Notes: generated from the letters alone by a model not told the origin. A DNA stretch of 25,781 bases from Candidatus Atribacteria bacterium (GCA_004525685.1 SPBW01000011.1:1-25781), one strand, 5' to 3'; positions 15,404 to 23,660 are shown, numbered from the stretch's first letter. Numbers and translations are program-made.

Positions 15404-16030
15404 TTAGCGCTCGACGAAGTGAATCGCTTCACTTGGACAGGTTCCCACGCACAGTCCGCAGCCGAAGCATTGATCGGATTCAAAGAGCGTGCGTCCGTCA
15501 GCGTCTTTGGAGAACGCGCCGAACGGACATCGCTTGATGCAAAGGCCACATCCAGTACACGCCTCGGGATCGAATGCGGCCACAAACGAGGAAGTGATAA
15601 GTGCGTCCTTGTAACGGCGCGCAGTCAGCGATGTGAGGAAGCCACAGCAGCAGGAACAGCACGAGCAGACTTCATGAATCTCTCCATTGCTGCGCCTGTA
15701 GGCGATATGCACCAAACCGGCACGGTAGGTTCGAGCGAGCACGTCCATGGCTTCATCGACGTCAATCAAACGCCAGCCGAATCGATCGACGTTCTCTAGG
15801 GCCTCGTCGTTCAAACCCAAGCAGACTTCAAGTGGCTTGTCGCACCCGCCCTTCTCCTTGCGGCAGCCACAGTCGCCGATCGCTAGTTGTTTGGCTGCTC
15901 GCAGGATGTCACGCATCTCAGGCTGGTTAAGCACCACCCCATCGACTTGAACACTGACGTGGACGGGGATGGTCAGTGGCTTGGGCTCCTCGATTCCTTC
16001 TGGAGTGTGTTGCTGCGGGTCTGTCGTCAC
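15404..16030 (-). CDS. Cysteine-rich 4Fe-4S ferredoxin-domain protein
   Basis: Predicted iron-sulfur electron carrier of 208 residues with 18 cysteines. The C-terminal half is a 2[4Fe-4S] ferredoxin: C158, C161, C164, C168 in CTGCGLCIKRCP and C188, C191, C194, C198 in CFGCGLCVGTCP. The N-terminal part has a further CGCRKEKGGCDKPLEVCL set (C54, C56, C63, C70), and a dense VCSCCSCCCGF run lies at 121-131. These extra clusters occur in a group of uncharacterised anaerobe ferredoxins. It starts at GTG 16030, and the GTG overlaps the TGA of the SDR gene (GTGA), so the two are translationally coupled. It is the last gene of the ABC-GH130 operon. It may exchange electrons with the SDR product or another reductase; the partner is unknown. 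Confidence 0.85.
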   Translation of the reverse strand: MTTDPQQHTPEGIEEPKPLTIPVHVSVQVDGVVLNQPEMRDILRAAKQLAIGDCGCRKEKGGCDKPLEVCLGLNDEALENVDRFGWRLIDVDEAMDVLARTYRAGLVHIAYRRSNGEIHEVCSCCSCCCGFLTSLTARRYKDALITSSFVAAFDPEACTGCGLCIKRCPFGAFSKDADGRTLFESDQCFGCGLCVGTCPSEAIHFVER

Positions 16031-16734
16031 GCCGATCCCTCCAGCATGGCGTAGTCTTGGGCAGCATACAGCCTGCCGCTGGGGCCATCGTCATCCAGAA
16101 GCGCGGGCACGAGTGCGCCAGGTAGTACGGTCTCCACTTCGTGGTCGGCATTCGGCCCACCGAGATCTGTCTTCAGCCATCCGGGGTCGAGTGCGTTCAC
16201 CAGCACGTTGGTTTCACGCAATTCAAAGGCCAAATCCGCTGTGTATTTGTCGACTGCCGCTTTGGTGGCGCTATAGGGGGCCAGTTGCGGAATGTCTTTG
16301 ATTCCCGATGTGAGATTGATGATCCGTCCATATCCGCGCTCTCGCATCGCAGGAGCAAACGCGTTGCATAATGCCACCATCGCGAAGAAGTTCACCTGAA
16401 ACGATTCGAGCCACTCATCCAAAGTGATTGCCCAAATTGGCTTCCACGTGTTCTGAAAGCCGGCATTGTTGTAGAGGATGTCAATCGGACTGGGGACTGA
16501 CTGCACGCTGCGGATGACAAGATCGACCCCTTGCACCGTACGAAGGTCGCCTCCGACGGCGTGAATGTCCACGCCCAAGGGCTCAATCAAAGATCGCGTC
16601 TTCTCACAATGTGCGATATCTCGGCCATGCAGCACAACATGGCATCCGCGCTTCGCGAGGCCGATGGCAATCTGCTGGCCAATGCCGCGACTGGAACCCG
16701 TCACGAGCGCCCATTTCCCATCCAAGCGTTTCAT
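16027..16734 (-). CDS. Short-chain dehydrogenase/reductase (SDR)
   Basis: Classical SDR of 235 residues, NAD(P)-dependent and cytoplasmic. The cofactor motif TGSSRGIG is at residues 12-19 and NNAG at 89-92. The catalytic triad is S143, Y154 and K158 (YSATK), and the DPGWLKTDLGG segment follows. The pattern resembles 3-oxoacyl-reductase or sugar-alcohol dehydrogenase branches without deciding between them. The start at 16734 has AGGGGG about nine bases upstream. It lies 67 bases behind the GH130 gene and overlaps the ferredoxin start by three bases. The context suggests oxidation or reduction of a sugar product of the pathway, which is inference. Confidence 0.92.
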   Translation of the reverse strand: MKRLDGKWALVTGSSRGIGQQIAIGLAKRGCHVVLHGRDIAHCEKTRSLIEPLGVDIHAVGGDLRTVQGVDLVIRSVQSVPSPIDILYNNAGFQNTWKPIWAITLDEWLESFQVNFFAMVALCNAFAPAMRERGYGRIINLTSGIKDIPQLAPYSATKAAVDKYTADLAFELRETNVLVNALDPGWLKTDLGGPNADHEVETVLPGALVPALLDDDGPSGRLYAAQDYAMLEGSA

Positions 16735-16801
16735 TTTCTCAGCCCCCTAGTCCTCTCATTTGGCAAGTCGATGACAGCGGTTTGCACGTCCATTTGCGGA
16801 G

Positions 16802-17791
16802 CTAGAGCGCGTTTTTGCGAATGAATTCGATAATCTCGCTGACATGGCAGAACGCCATGCAAGTCACCGTATCGGCAGCACCGTAATAAAGGGCGATTCG
16901 CCCTGTGTCTGCGTCGGCCAGCGCAGCGCACGGAAAGACCACATTGGGCACGTCGCCCACTTGTTCGTACAGCTCGCGCGGGTGCAACAGGTAGGGCTCC
17001 GTTCGAGCGATGACCTTCCACGGCTGCTCGAGATCAAGCAAAGCGGCGCCCATGGAATACACGAACCCGTTACACGAAGTCAGCACGCCGTGATAGAAGA
17101 TGAGCCAGCCTTCTGTCGTCTCGATGGGGATCGGTCCTGCGCCCACTTTGGTCGCTTGCCATCCGCGTGTGGGGCGCATGACGAAGCGGTGCTTGCCCCA
17201 GTGGGTCATGTCTGGACTTTCGGAGTAGTAGATCTCGCCAAATGGTGTGTGCGCACGATCGCTGGGACGGCTCAACATGGCAAACGCACCCTGGATCTTC
17301 CGAGGGAACATCACGCCATTGCGATTGAATGGCAAGAAGGCGTTTTCCATCTGATAGTAGGTCTGAAAATCTTGAGTGGTTGCCACACCGATCGTCGGCC
17401 AGCCAGCGAAGCCGTTGCACCAAGTGACGTAATAGCGATCCTCGATGAAGCAGACGCGCGGATCGTAGCCATAGAGCCACTCCGTCGGCTCGACGCCATC
17501 GGCAGGGACGAAGTGAATGCGATCGTTGTCAATCCTCCAGTGGATGCCGTCTTGGCTCCGGCCAGCATGCAACTGCATGTAGCGGCGCTTGTCGTCACAT
17601 CGAAAGACCCCGCGGAACTCGCCTTCATGGGCGACGACAGCTGAATTGAAAATGCTGTTCGAGGAGGGAATCAGGTCTCGCGGGATGACGGGATTGCCGG
17701 AGTAGCGCCAGACGACATCTCTGCAATCAGTAGGCCGTTCTTCCCATGGAATAGTTGGCAGTGCTTTACCGATGAGCTTTCCACTTGTCAT
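16802..17791 (-). CDS. GH130 beta-1,4-mannoside phosphorylase
   Basis: Five-bladed beta-propeller phosphorylase of 329 residues. It splits a mannosyl-beta-1,4 linkage with phosphate to give mannose-1-phosphate. Family signatures are VWRYSGNPVIPRDLIPSSNS (27-46), IFNSAVV, YGYDPRVCFIEDRYYVTWCN (108-127, where D110 is the likely general acid), NAFLPFNRNGVMFPRKI, YYSESPDMTHWG and GAGPIPIETTEGWLIFYHGV. The length and pattern fit GH130 subfamily 2 (mannooligosaccharide phosphorylases such as that of Thermotoga) better than the longer mannosylglucose phosphorylases, but the acceptor (glucose or mannose) is not proven. ATG 17791 has GGAGGAG upstream and overlaps the TGA of the ABC ATPase (ATGA). This ties the enzyme directly to the transporter. 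Confidence 0.93.
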   Translation of the reverse strand: MTSGKLIGKALPTIPWEERPTDCRDVVWRYSGNPVIPRDLIPSSNSIFNSAVVAHEGEFRGVFRCDDKRRYMQLHAGRSQDGIHWRIDNDRIHFVPADGVEPTEWLYGYDPRVCFIEDRYYVTWCNGFAGWPTIGVATTQDFQTYYQMENAFLPFNRNGVMFPRKIQGAFAMLSRPSDRAHTPFGEIYYSESPDMTHWGKHRFVMRPTRGWQATKVGAGPIPIETTEGWLIFYHGVLTSCNGFVYSMGAALLDLEQPWKVIARTEPYLLHPRELYEQVGDVPNVVFPCAALADADTGRIALYYGAADTVTCMAFCHVSEIIEFIRKNAL

Positions 17792-18747
17792 GACGACTCC
17801 TCCTTACCCGAACGCTGGCAAGCTACGAAGTGGCCTTCCTCAGCCAGTCGCAGCGTGGGCCGATCATCTCGGCAGCACGTTTGCCGTTGATGCTCCGGGC
17901 AACGCTCGAAATATACGCACCCGTCAGATAACTGTCCTTGTTTCGCGCGCAGTTCAATCTCGACGTCTTCCCATTTCTTGTCAAGCCGGGGAACGGAGGC
18001 CATCAGCATTCGCGTGTAGGGGTGGATCGGATTGTCGTAGATCTTCTCGGTCTGCCCCATTTCAACAATGCAGCCACGATACAAAATCGCCGCTTGCTCG
18101 CTGATGTAGTAGCCAAGCGACAGGTCGTGAGTAATGAAGAGAACGCCCAAATCACGTTCCTTAAGATCGGCAAGTAGATTGAGGACATCAATACGTGTCG
18201 ATGCATCCAGCATGCTAATGATCTCATCGGCGACGAGGAAGCGAATCTCAAGCAGCAAGGCTCGCGCAATAAGGAACCGCTGCAGTTGCCCTCCGCTGAG
18301 CTGGTGTGGGTACTTGCCCAGCACATGCTCTGGATTCAGCCCGACGGACTCAAGAGAATCATGAATCTTGGCCGTCCATTCCTTCTGCCTCATCGAGCGA
18401 TAGAAATGGTCATGCATCACCTCGAACACGCGATCAGCTTTGAAGATGGGGTTATACGAACTGAATGGATCCTGGAAGACGCCCTGCACTTTTCGGTAAT
18501 ACTCGCGCAAGTCGCCTCTCTTCAGTGATCCGACGTCGAGTCCATCGAACGTGATCGTCCCTTCGTTGATAGCGATGAGGCGCAGAATCATCTTCCCAAT
18601 CGTGCTCTTTCCACTACCGCTCTCGCCAATCAACGAGACGACCTCGCCGTCTTTGATCTCGAATGTGACATCGCGTACTGCGCAGAGCTGCTTGCCACCG
18701 AATGTCCCCGTCCGATAGGTCTTGGAAACGTTGTCGAGCTTAAGCAT
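17788..18747 (-). CDS. Opp/Dpp-type ABC transporter ATPase (OppF-like)
   Basis: Cytoplasmic ATP-binding subunit of 319 residues. Walker A is GESGSGKST (41-49), the Q-loop lies in GVFQDPFSSYNP (89-100), the ABC signature is LSGGQLQR (150-157) and Walker B is RFLVADEI (169-176). The usual DEP is DEI here, followed by ISMLDAS. The C-terminal oligopeptide-transporter extension GCVYFERCP is present. ATG 18747 is chosen for the GGAGGGCGGGG upstream and because the protein then begins MLKLDNVSKTY. A longer in-frame start at 18876 would read 130 bases into the preceding ATPase gene. It overlaps that gene by eight bases. It works with the OppD-like ATPase to energise import, probably of beta-linked oligosaccharides given the ATGA overlap with GH130. 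Confidence 0.94.
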   Translation of the reverse strand: MLKLDNVSKTYRTGTFGGKQLCAVRDVTFEIKDGEVVSLIGESGSGKSTIGKMILRLIAINEGTITFDGLDVGSLKRGDLREYYRKVQGVFQDPFSSYNPIFKADRVFEVMHDHFYRSMRQKEWTAKIHDSLESVGLNPEHVLGKYPHQLSGGQLQRFLIARALLLEIRFLVADEIISMLDASTRIDVLNLLADLKERDLGVLFITHDLSLGYYISEQAAILYRGCIVEMGQTEKIYDNPIHPYTRMLMASVPRLDKKWEDVEIELRAKQGQLSDGCVYFERCPEHQRQTCCRDDRPTLRLAEEGHFVACQRSGKEESS

Positions 18748-19702
18748 TCGCCCCGCCCTCCTTCCAGCAAGCCACGAAGTGGTTCGGCTCGATCTCGACA
18801 AACGGCGGCACATCCATGCAAGGCTCAAAGGCGAGAGGGCACCGTTCCCTAAAGCGGCAACCTGTGGGCGGATCAAGCAAGAGCGGCGGATTGCCGGGGA
18901 TCCCTTTCAGGCGCACCTCATCGTGTTTGACACCGACTTTGGGCAAAGACGTAATGAGCAGTTTGGTATAGGGATGGCGCGGTGAATGGATAATCGTTTC
19001 CGTCGAGGCCTTCTCTGCCAATTGCCCCGCGTACATGATCATAATGCCGTCTGCAATTTGATAGAGGATCGACATGTCGTGCGTGATCACAACGATGCTC
19101 TTGACGATCTCTCGATCACGAAATCCAACAAGCATCTTCGCGACGGCCTTCTGTGTCGAGACATCAAGTGCTGACGTAATCTCGTCGGCAAGCAGAAGGG
19201 ACGGATCCATGAGTGTGGACAACACCATCACCATGCGTTGCTTCATGCCGCCCGACATCTCGATGGGATACATCTTCAGAACGTCATGATCGAGTTCTAC
19301 AAGATCAAGACGTCGCTCCAATTCGGGTAACGCTTTTCTCGCATCAATCCCACGGGATCGAAGCAGCTCTTCGGCCATCTTCCCGATCTTGCGCGTCGGA
19401 TTCATCGCATTCATCGCATATTGAGGGACGACGGAGATTTCTGTGAACCGGTACTCGTTCATGGCGTGAAGATCAGCAATCGGCAGTTCTTGATCGTCAA
19501 GAATGACCCGCCCCTTGATATGCTTCATCGGCGGAGCAAGTCGGATGAGGCTATTGGACAGCGTCGACTTCCCGCAACCTGACTCGCCAGCCAGGCCCAT
19601 GATCTCTCCATCTGCCAAAGAGAAGGTCGCGCTCTCCAACGCGCGAACATCGCCGCGCAACGTCTGGTAATAGACAGTTAGGTCTTCGACTCGCAGGCTC
19701 AC
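18740..19702 (-). CDS. Opp/Dpp-type ABC transporter ATPase (OppD-like)
   Basis: Cytoplasmic ATP-binding subunit of 320 residues. Walker A is GESGCGKST (39-47), the signature is MSGGMKQRM (149-157) and Walker B is LLLADEITSALD (169-180), again DEI rather than DEP. The C-terminal region ends in the peptide-transporter-type element GNPPLLLDPPTGCRFRERCP. The start is GTG at 19702 (MSLRVEDLTVYYQ), four bases after the permease stop. It pairs with the OppF-like ATPase, as the permeases form a heterodimer. The family is named for peptides but includes sugar importers in Thermotogota and Archaea. Confidence 0.94.
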   Translation of the reverse strand: MSLRVEDLTVYYQTLRGDVRALESATFSLADGEIMGLAGESGCGKSTLSNSLIRLAPPMKHIKGRVILDDQELPIADLHAMNEYRFTEISVVPQYAMNAMNPTRKIGKMAEELLRSRGIDARKALPELERRLDLVELDHDVLKMYPIEMSGGMKQRMVMVLSTLMDPSLLLADEITSALDVSTQKAVAKMLVGFRDREIVKSIVVITHDMSILYQIADGIMIMYAGQLAEKASTETIIHSPRHPYTKLLITSLPKVGVKHDEVRLKGIPGNPPLLLDPPTGCRFRERCPLAFEPCMDVPPFVEIEPNHFVACWKEGGANA

Positions 19703-19706
19703 GTTC

Positions 19707-20570
19707 TCACGTCTCCCTCAGTTTCGGATTGAACACCTCGTCGAGGCCGACGTTCATGAAGTACAGCGCCCCGACAATGGTAGCAATGGCTGCTCCCGGC
19801 GGAATGAACCACCACCATGAGCCCAATGGGAGCGCACCCCAGAGAACTGCGTATTGCATCATGATTCCAAGCGAGAACCCCTGCGTCGGACCGAGTCCGA
19901 TGAAGTCAAGGGTCGCGGCAATGAGGATCGCGCCGCCGAACTGGAGAATGAACGCCATCACGAGGTAGGACATCATGTTGGGCGCAATCTCGCTGAAGAC
20001 AATCCGCAGCGGCTTCATCCCGCTGATTCGCGCCAGATCAACGAATTCCCGCGAGCGAAGGGAGAGCGTTTGCGCGCGAATGGCGCGCGCTGCCCAAGGC
20101 CAGGCCGTCAAGCCAATGAAGATGCTCTCCATGAACAGTCCACGCACCTCGAAATAGGCCGAAATGATGAGCAGCAGCGCAAAGGTTGGGATCACCAATA
20201 CGATGTTGGTCATGACATTCAGACCCTCGTCGATGACTCCGCCTCGATAGCCGCCGATGAAGCCAACCAACATTCCAATGAGCGTGGCGAGGCCTCCACC
20301 AACCGCTCCGACGAGGAATGTTGCCCGCAGACCGATCACGAACTGAGAAAAGACATCCTGTCCAAAGAACGTTGTCCCGAACCAGAATTCCGCTGACGGC
20401 GGGCTCGACATCGGCCCGGCAAACGTTTCCGGGTCATTCTTTGTGAGCAGTGTTCCAACAGCCGCCAACACGAGGAAGAACAGGATAATTACCGCCCCGA
20501 TCTTCAGTTTGTTGTTCCGCATGGCGAAGTAGAGAAATTCGTTTCGCTTCTTCTTGGTGGCTCTTGTCAT
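19707..20570 (-). CDS. Opp/Dpp-type ABC permease (OppC-like)
   Basis: Inner-membrane permease of 287 residues. A lysine-rich N-terminus (TRATKKKRNEF) precedes the first helix, IGAVIILFFLVLAAVGTLL. An extracytoplasmic segment with DPETFAGPMSSPPSAEFWFG, the usual 'GTD.. GRD' region in modified form (GTTFFGQDVFSQ), comes next. Five further helices follow. The EAA-like coupling loop REFVDLARISGMKPLRIVFS is near residue 172. ATG 20570 follows the OppB-like stop by two bases (TAGAGATG). It forms the heterodimeric channel with the OppB-like protein. Confidence 0.93.
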   Translation of the reverse strand: MTRATKKKRNEFLYFAMRNNKLKIGAVIILFFLVLAAVGTLLTKNDPETFAGPMSSPPSAEFWFGTTFFGQDVFSQFVIGLRATFLVGAVGGGLATLIGMLVGFIGGYRGGVIDEGLNVMTNIVLVIPTFALLLIISAYFEVRGLFMESIFIGLTAWPWAARAIRAQTLSLRSREFVDLARISGMKPLRIVFSEIAPNMMSYLVMAFILQFGGAILIAATLDFIGLGPTQGFSLGIMMQYAVLWGALPLGSWWWFIPPGAAIATIVGALYFMNVGLDEVFNPKLRET

Positions 20571-20572
20571 CT

Positions 20573-21559
20573 CTATTCACCCACCATTCCCTTCCGCGTT
20601 CTCGGATCAACGATGACGAAGGCGATATCAATGAGGAAGTTCGCCAGGAGAACTCCGATAATGATGAACAGGAAGCATCCCTGGACGAGGAAGTAGTCTT
20701 GATTCTGTATCGCCGAGAGGATGAGGTAGCCAATCCCCGGGTACGAGAAGACGACTTCTGTGACCAGAGCCCCGGCAACGATGACGCCCAGCTGCAGCGC
20801 TAGGCCGGAAAGCTGCGGGAGAATCGCGTTCCGAAACGCGTATTTCCGAATCAACTTTCGCGGTGCCCCCAATGCCTCAAGATAGTGCGAGTAGTCCGCT
20901 TCCAGCTCGTAAATAATCATGTTTCGCATGCCGATGGCCCAGCCACCAAATCCGACGAGGAACAGAGACAGGAACGGGAGAATCCAATGCTTAAGCACAC
21001 TGCCGACAAAGGCCCATGATAAGTCGGTCCCCATCGTGTAGCTGTATGCGCCTGCTATCGGGAGCCATCCGAGAATGATTCCGAATACCCAGGCGAGCAG
21101 AATTCCGAGCCACATGTACGGCGTAGCCGTCAACAGATAGGCGATCGGCAGCACAGTATTGTCAAGCCGTTTGGTTCGCGCGGCATAAGCGCCGAATTTG
21201 TTTCCCGCCCACCAGCTCAAGAGGATTGCAGGCAACAAGAGGAAGATGTCAAACGGCACGGCCGCCTTGATGATATCGACCACGGGCGTCGGGAATAGGT
21301 ACGTGCTAATGCCGAGGTCTCCGTGGAGTAGTGCATTCCAGAAACTCAGGTACTGCTGCCAGACAGGCAGATCCAGTTGGAATGCGTGGGTATAGTAGGT
21401 ATACATCCGCTCAGCGGCGTTGGCATTGAGCGCCGCTCTCGCCAGCATATTCTGAATCGGATCCCCAGGCATCAAGCGAGGGATCAACCAATCGATGGTG
21501 ACTGCAAGGAAGAATGTGATGACGTAGATCAACAGCTTTCTCCCGAAGTAGCGCTTCAC
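20573..21559 (-). CDS. Opp/Dpp-type ABC permease (OppB-like)
   Basis: Inner-membrane permease of 328 residues. The N-terminus has the family form: KLLIYVITFFLAVTIDWLIP followed by RLMPGDPIQ. The coupling loop YSHYLEALGAPRKLIRKYAF is near residue 225, followed by RNAILPQLSGLALQLG and FSYPGIGYLI, all typical of the DppB group. The start at 21559 has GAGAGGAG upstream. It is separated from the binding-protein gene by 97 bases that hold a strong stem-loop terminator (21604-21642), so permease expression should be lower than that of the binding protein. Confidence 0.94.
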   Translation of the reverse strand: MKRYFGRKLLIYVITFFLAVTIDWLIPRLMPGDPIQNMLARAALNANAAERMYTYYTHAFQLDLPVWQQYLSFWNALLHGDLGISTYLFPTPVVDIIKAAVPFDIFLLLPAILLSWWAGNKFGAYAARTKRLDNTVLPIAYLLTATPYMWLGILLAWVFGIILGWLPIAGAYSYTMGTDLSWAFVGSVLKHWILPFLSLFLVGFGGWAIGMRNMIIYELEADYSHYLEALGAPRKLIRKYAFRNAILPQLSGLALQLGVIVAGALVTEVVFSYPGIGYLILSAIQNQDYFLVQGCFLFIIIGVLLANFLIDIAFVIVDPRTRKGMVGE

Positions 21560-21603
21560 GTTGACTCCTCTCTTCTGGTCTTACTCATTACTGCCAGCTG
21601 CAG

Positions 21604-21642
21604 AAAAAAACCGCCCCTTCCTCAGTCTATCAGAAGGGGCGG
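21604..21642 (-). terminator. Intrinsic terminator/attenuator between binding protein and permease
   Basis: On the minus strand, ten-base arms (21633-21642 and 21611-21620, perfectly complementary, CCGCCCCTTC type) enclose a 12-base loop and are followed directly by seven T (21604-21610). On the plus strand no T-run follows, so it acts leftward. It begins 14 bases after the binding-protein stop, inside the operon. Partial read-through would give much more binding protein than permease, as in the malE-malF arrangement. Confidence 0.92.
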
Positions 21643-21655
21643 CAGGAAAGTCAAC

Positions 21656-23365
21656 CTAGTTCGCCAGCTCCAGCTCGCAGAGCATCATCAACCCACCCAA
21701 CTGCCAGTATCCCGACCACGTGGTCGGAAGCCGGCTTGGGTCGTTGTCGTCATCGAGCGGCCAGTTGGTCCACGTCGAGGTGCTAAACTGAGCCCACATT
21801 CCGTTATACCACAACGGGATCATCGGGACTTCAGTCAGCATGATCGTCTGAATGTCGGAGCAGATGGCCTGCATTCCGGCGATATCCGATGTCTGAACGG
21901 CAGCAAGGGCATCAACCAGATCGAACAGCTCTTGGCTGTCGTATCGACCGAAGTTGCCACTCTGCATCTGTGCCTGGATGGGATGCCTGAACAGCAAGTT
22001 GTAGAGCGTCCAAGGCGTATTGCTCATCGCGGCCCAGTTGTTCAGCGTCATGTTGAACGTACCCGTCTGCATCTGCGTGTTCCATGCACCGTAGTCCGGG
22101 GCGACGTCCTCGAGGTTGATTCCAGCAGCCTTGCAGCTGTCGGAAATGACGGCGATTGCTGCCATCCAGTCGGTCCATCCGCTCGGGCACGTCACTTCGA
22201 GAGCGATCTTGGAGCCATCTGGTGCTTCGACGTAGCCGTCGCCATCGATGTCTTTGTAGCCAGCAGCAGCAAGAACGGCTGCAGCTTCTGCTGGGTCGTA
22301 GGACCAACCCAAGGCATCCACGACTGCCTGATCGGCATAGGCGGACAGGGACGGAAGAAGCCCCGTCGGGCTGGCCGCCGCGACCAGTTGAGCATAGGCA
22401 ACATTGACGATGTCATCCACGTTAATGGCATAGGCGAGCGCTTTTCTGAACGCAGGATCATCCATCGGTGCGATGATCGTATTGAGGAATAGAACGGCCG
22501 TATTTGCGGAAATCATGTACGGCGCGCCTTCGAAGTACGTCGAGACAATGCCCTGATCGGCCAGTCCAGCAACGCCCGGAAGGAAGTTGTTGCTCAGGTC
22601 GACTTCGCCCTTGATAACCGATCCCAAAGCAACGTTGTTGCTCGAGAAGCGGATGTCGACGATTCGTTTCGGGGCTGGCGTCAATCCGAGTGCGTCGATT
22701 GCCCACCAGTTCTCATTTCGTAGCCATACGTTTCGGTCAGACCCGTGAGTGTCATACAGATAGGCGCCTGAGCCGACTGGATTCGCGTTGGCTCCAATCG
22801 TGATTTGCTCTTCTGTTCTCCATTCCCAGAGATGCTTGGGAACGATCGGAATGTTGTAGAGGTTGTTGTCGAATTCCTGGTACAGAGGCGCATCTGTGAA
22901 CTCAAATCGCACACCTAGCTCACCGACGGCGACCACTTCAACTAGGTAGTTCCACATCGGGGCAAACCATAGTGCCTCGTGTTCCTTGGCCAGATTCATC
23001 GTATAGACAACATCCGCAGCCGTCAACGCGTGGCCGTCGCTCCAGGTGATACCGTCTCTGAGCGTTACGTCGTATACGTTGTCGCTGACCCAGGTTCCGC
23101 TCTTGGCGAGCCACGGGATCATCGTATTGGTCAACGGGTCGTAGTTAAACAGCGTTTCATACACAAACCCGAGTGTCCCCGTCGTGTTTGCAAGGTTTCC
23201 AGGCTGGAATGGGTTCCATGTTGACGCTGGGCCCCAAGCCGCTCCGCTGACATACAAGGTTTCGCTTCGCTCATAAGCCTGAGCGACTGCCACTCCGCTA
23301 ATCAGTCCTACCGTCAGTAGCGCCACCAACATCATGCCGATGACTCTCTTGTTGCGTGACCACAT
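21656..23365 (-). CDS. ABC transporter solute-binding protein, family 5 (oligopeptide/oligosaccharide type)
   Basis: Extracytoplasmic binding protein of 569 residues. The signal peptide has RNKR, a hydrophobic core (MMLVALLTVGLISGVAV) and a likely cleavage after AQA at residue 30. There is no lipobox cysteine, which fits a soluble periplasmic protein. SBP_bac_5 features include WNPFQPGN, TWVSDNVYDVTLRDGITWSD (a LRDGITWSDG form of the family signature), FRKALAYAINVDDIVNVAY and AAGYKDIDGDGYVEAPDGSK. ATG 23365 is chosen because GGGAGG lies seven bases upstream and the signal peptide starts there; a longer frame to 23488 has no such support. Ligand is inferred to be a beta-1,4-oligosaccharide from the linked GH130 gene. 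A true peptide ligand cannot be excluded. Confidence 0.94.
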   Translation of the reverse strand: MWSRNKRVIGMMLVALLTVGLISGVAVAQAYERSETLYVSGAAWGPASTWNPFQPGNLANTTGTLGFVYETLFNYDPLTNTMIPWLAKSGTWVSDNVYDVTLRDGITWSDGHALTAADVVYTMNLAKEHEALWFAPMWNYLVEVVAVGELGVRFEFTDAPLYQEFDNNLYNIPIVPKHLWEWRTEEQITIGANANPVGSGAYLYDTHGSDRNVWLRNENWWAIDALGLTPAPKRIVDIRFSSNNVALGSVIKGEVDLSNNFLPGVAGLADQGIVSTYFEGAPYMISANTAVLFLNTIIAPMDDPAFRKALAYAINVDDIVNVAYAQLVAAASPTGLLPSLSAYADQAVVDALGWSYDPAEAAAVLAAAGYKDIDGDGYVEAPDGSKIALEVTCPSGWTDWMAAIAVISDSCKAAGINLEDVAPDYGAWNTQMQTGTFNMTLNNWAAMSNTPWTLYNLLFRHPIQAQMQSGNFGRYDSQELFDLVDALAAVQTSDIAGMQAICSDIQTIMLTEVPMIPLWYNGMWAQFSTSTWTNWPLDDDNDPSRLPTTWSGYWQLGGLMMLCELELAN

Positions 23366-23408
23366 ATAGCCTCCCTTTGTTCCTATCCGAGTTGTGCTTC
23401 TGCCGAAA

Positions 23409-23606
23409 TCAGCCTTGTGCACCACCCCCTGAATCCAAGCTGCATGTCCTAGTGGAGACATTCCGTAGAGGCGCGTGCAAACCATCAATGTTGTTGTTGA
23501 GGATGTACTGCGGAGATGTTTTGCAACGAGTTAACGTGCGATGAATGCAATTGAGGTTTGGGATTCCGAGAATCAAAGCCGTAGATGTGACTTGTCCTAG
23601 GCCCAC
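23409..23606 (-). CDS. Possible leader ORF in the binding-protein mRNA
   Basis: A 65-codon frame starts at GTG 23606, with a full AAGGAGG Shine-Dalgarno (23612-23618) five bases upstream, and ends 43 bases before the binding-protein start. The Shine-Dalgarno lies close to the expected 5' end of the transcript. The product (begins MGLGQVTSTALILGIPNLNC) has no recognised family, signal peptide or attenuator-type codon run. It may be a translated leader, or a chance frame in a roughly 250-base untranslated region. Confidence 0.25.
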   Translation of the reverse strand: MGLGQVTSTALILGIPNLNCIHRTLTRCKTSPQYILNNNIDGLHAPLRNVSTRTCSLDSGGGAQG

Positions 23607-23617
23607 TATTGCCTCCT

Positions 23618-23631
23618 TGGAAGCGCTCCCA
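23618..23631. promoter_or_regulatory. LacI-type operator in front of the ABC operon
   Basis: On the minus strand this reads TGGGAGCGCTTCCA, a near-perfect palindrome with a central CG. Extended by one base (TTGGGAGCGCTTCCA), it is identical to the sequence ahead of LacI regulator 2 at 24079-24093. It sits immediately after the -10 box of the ABC promoter, a position where a repressor blocks transcription. Confidence 0.8.
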
Positions 23632-23660
23632 ACCATAGCATACTTCTGGCAATCTGTCAA
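23632..23660 (-). promoter_or_regulatory. Sigma-70-type promoter of the ABC-GH130 operon
   Basis: On the minus strand a perfect TTGACA (23655-23660) is followed after 17 bases by TATGGT (23632-23637), four of six matches to TATAAT. It points at the binding-protein gene, with about 250 bases of leader. Confidence 0.65.

Noticed and set aside
21377..22492. Plus-strand frame (371 codons) opposite the OppB-like and binding-protein genes
   Set aside because: Antisense shadow that crosses the terminator and has no protein signatures.
17788..23365. A plain peptide transporter
   Set aside because: The family fits, but the ATGA overlap with GH130 and the LacI control make a sugar ligand more likely; a peptide ligand is not excluded.
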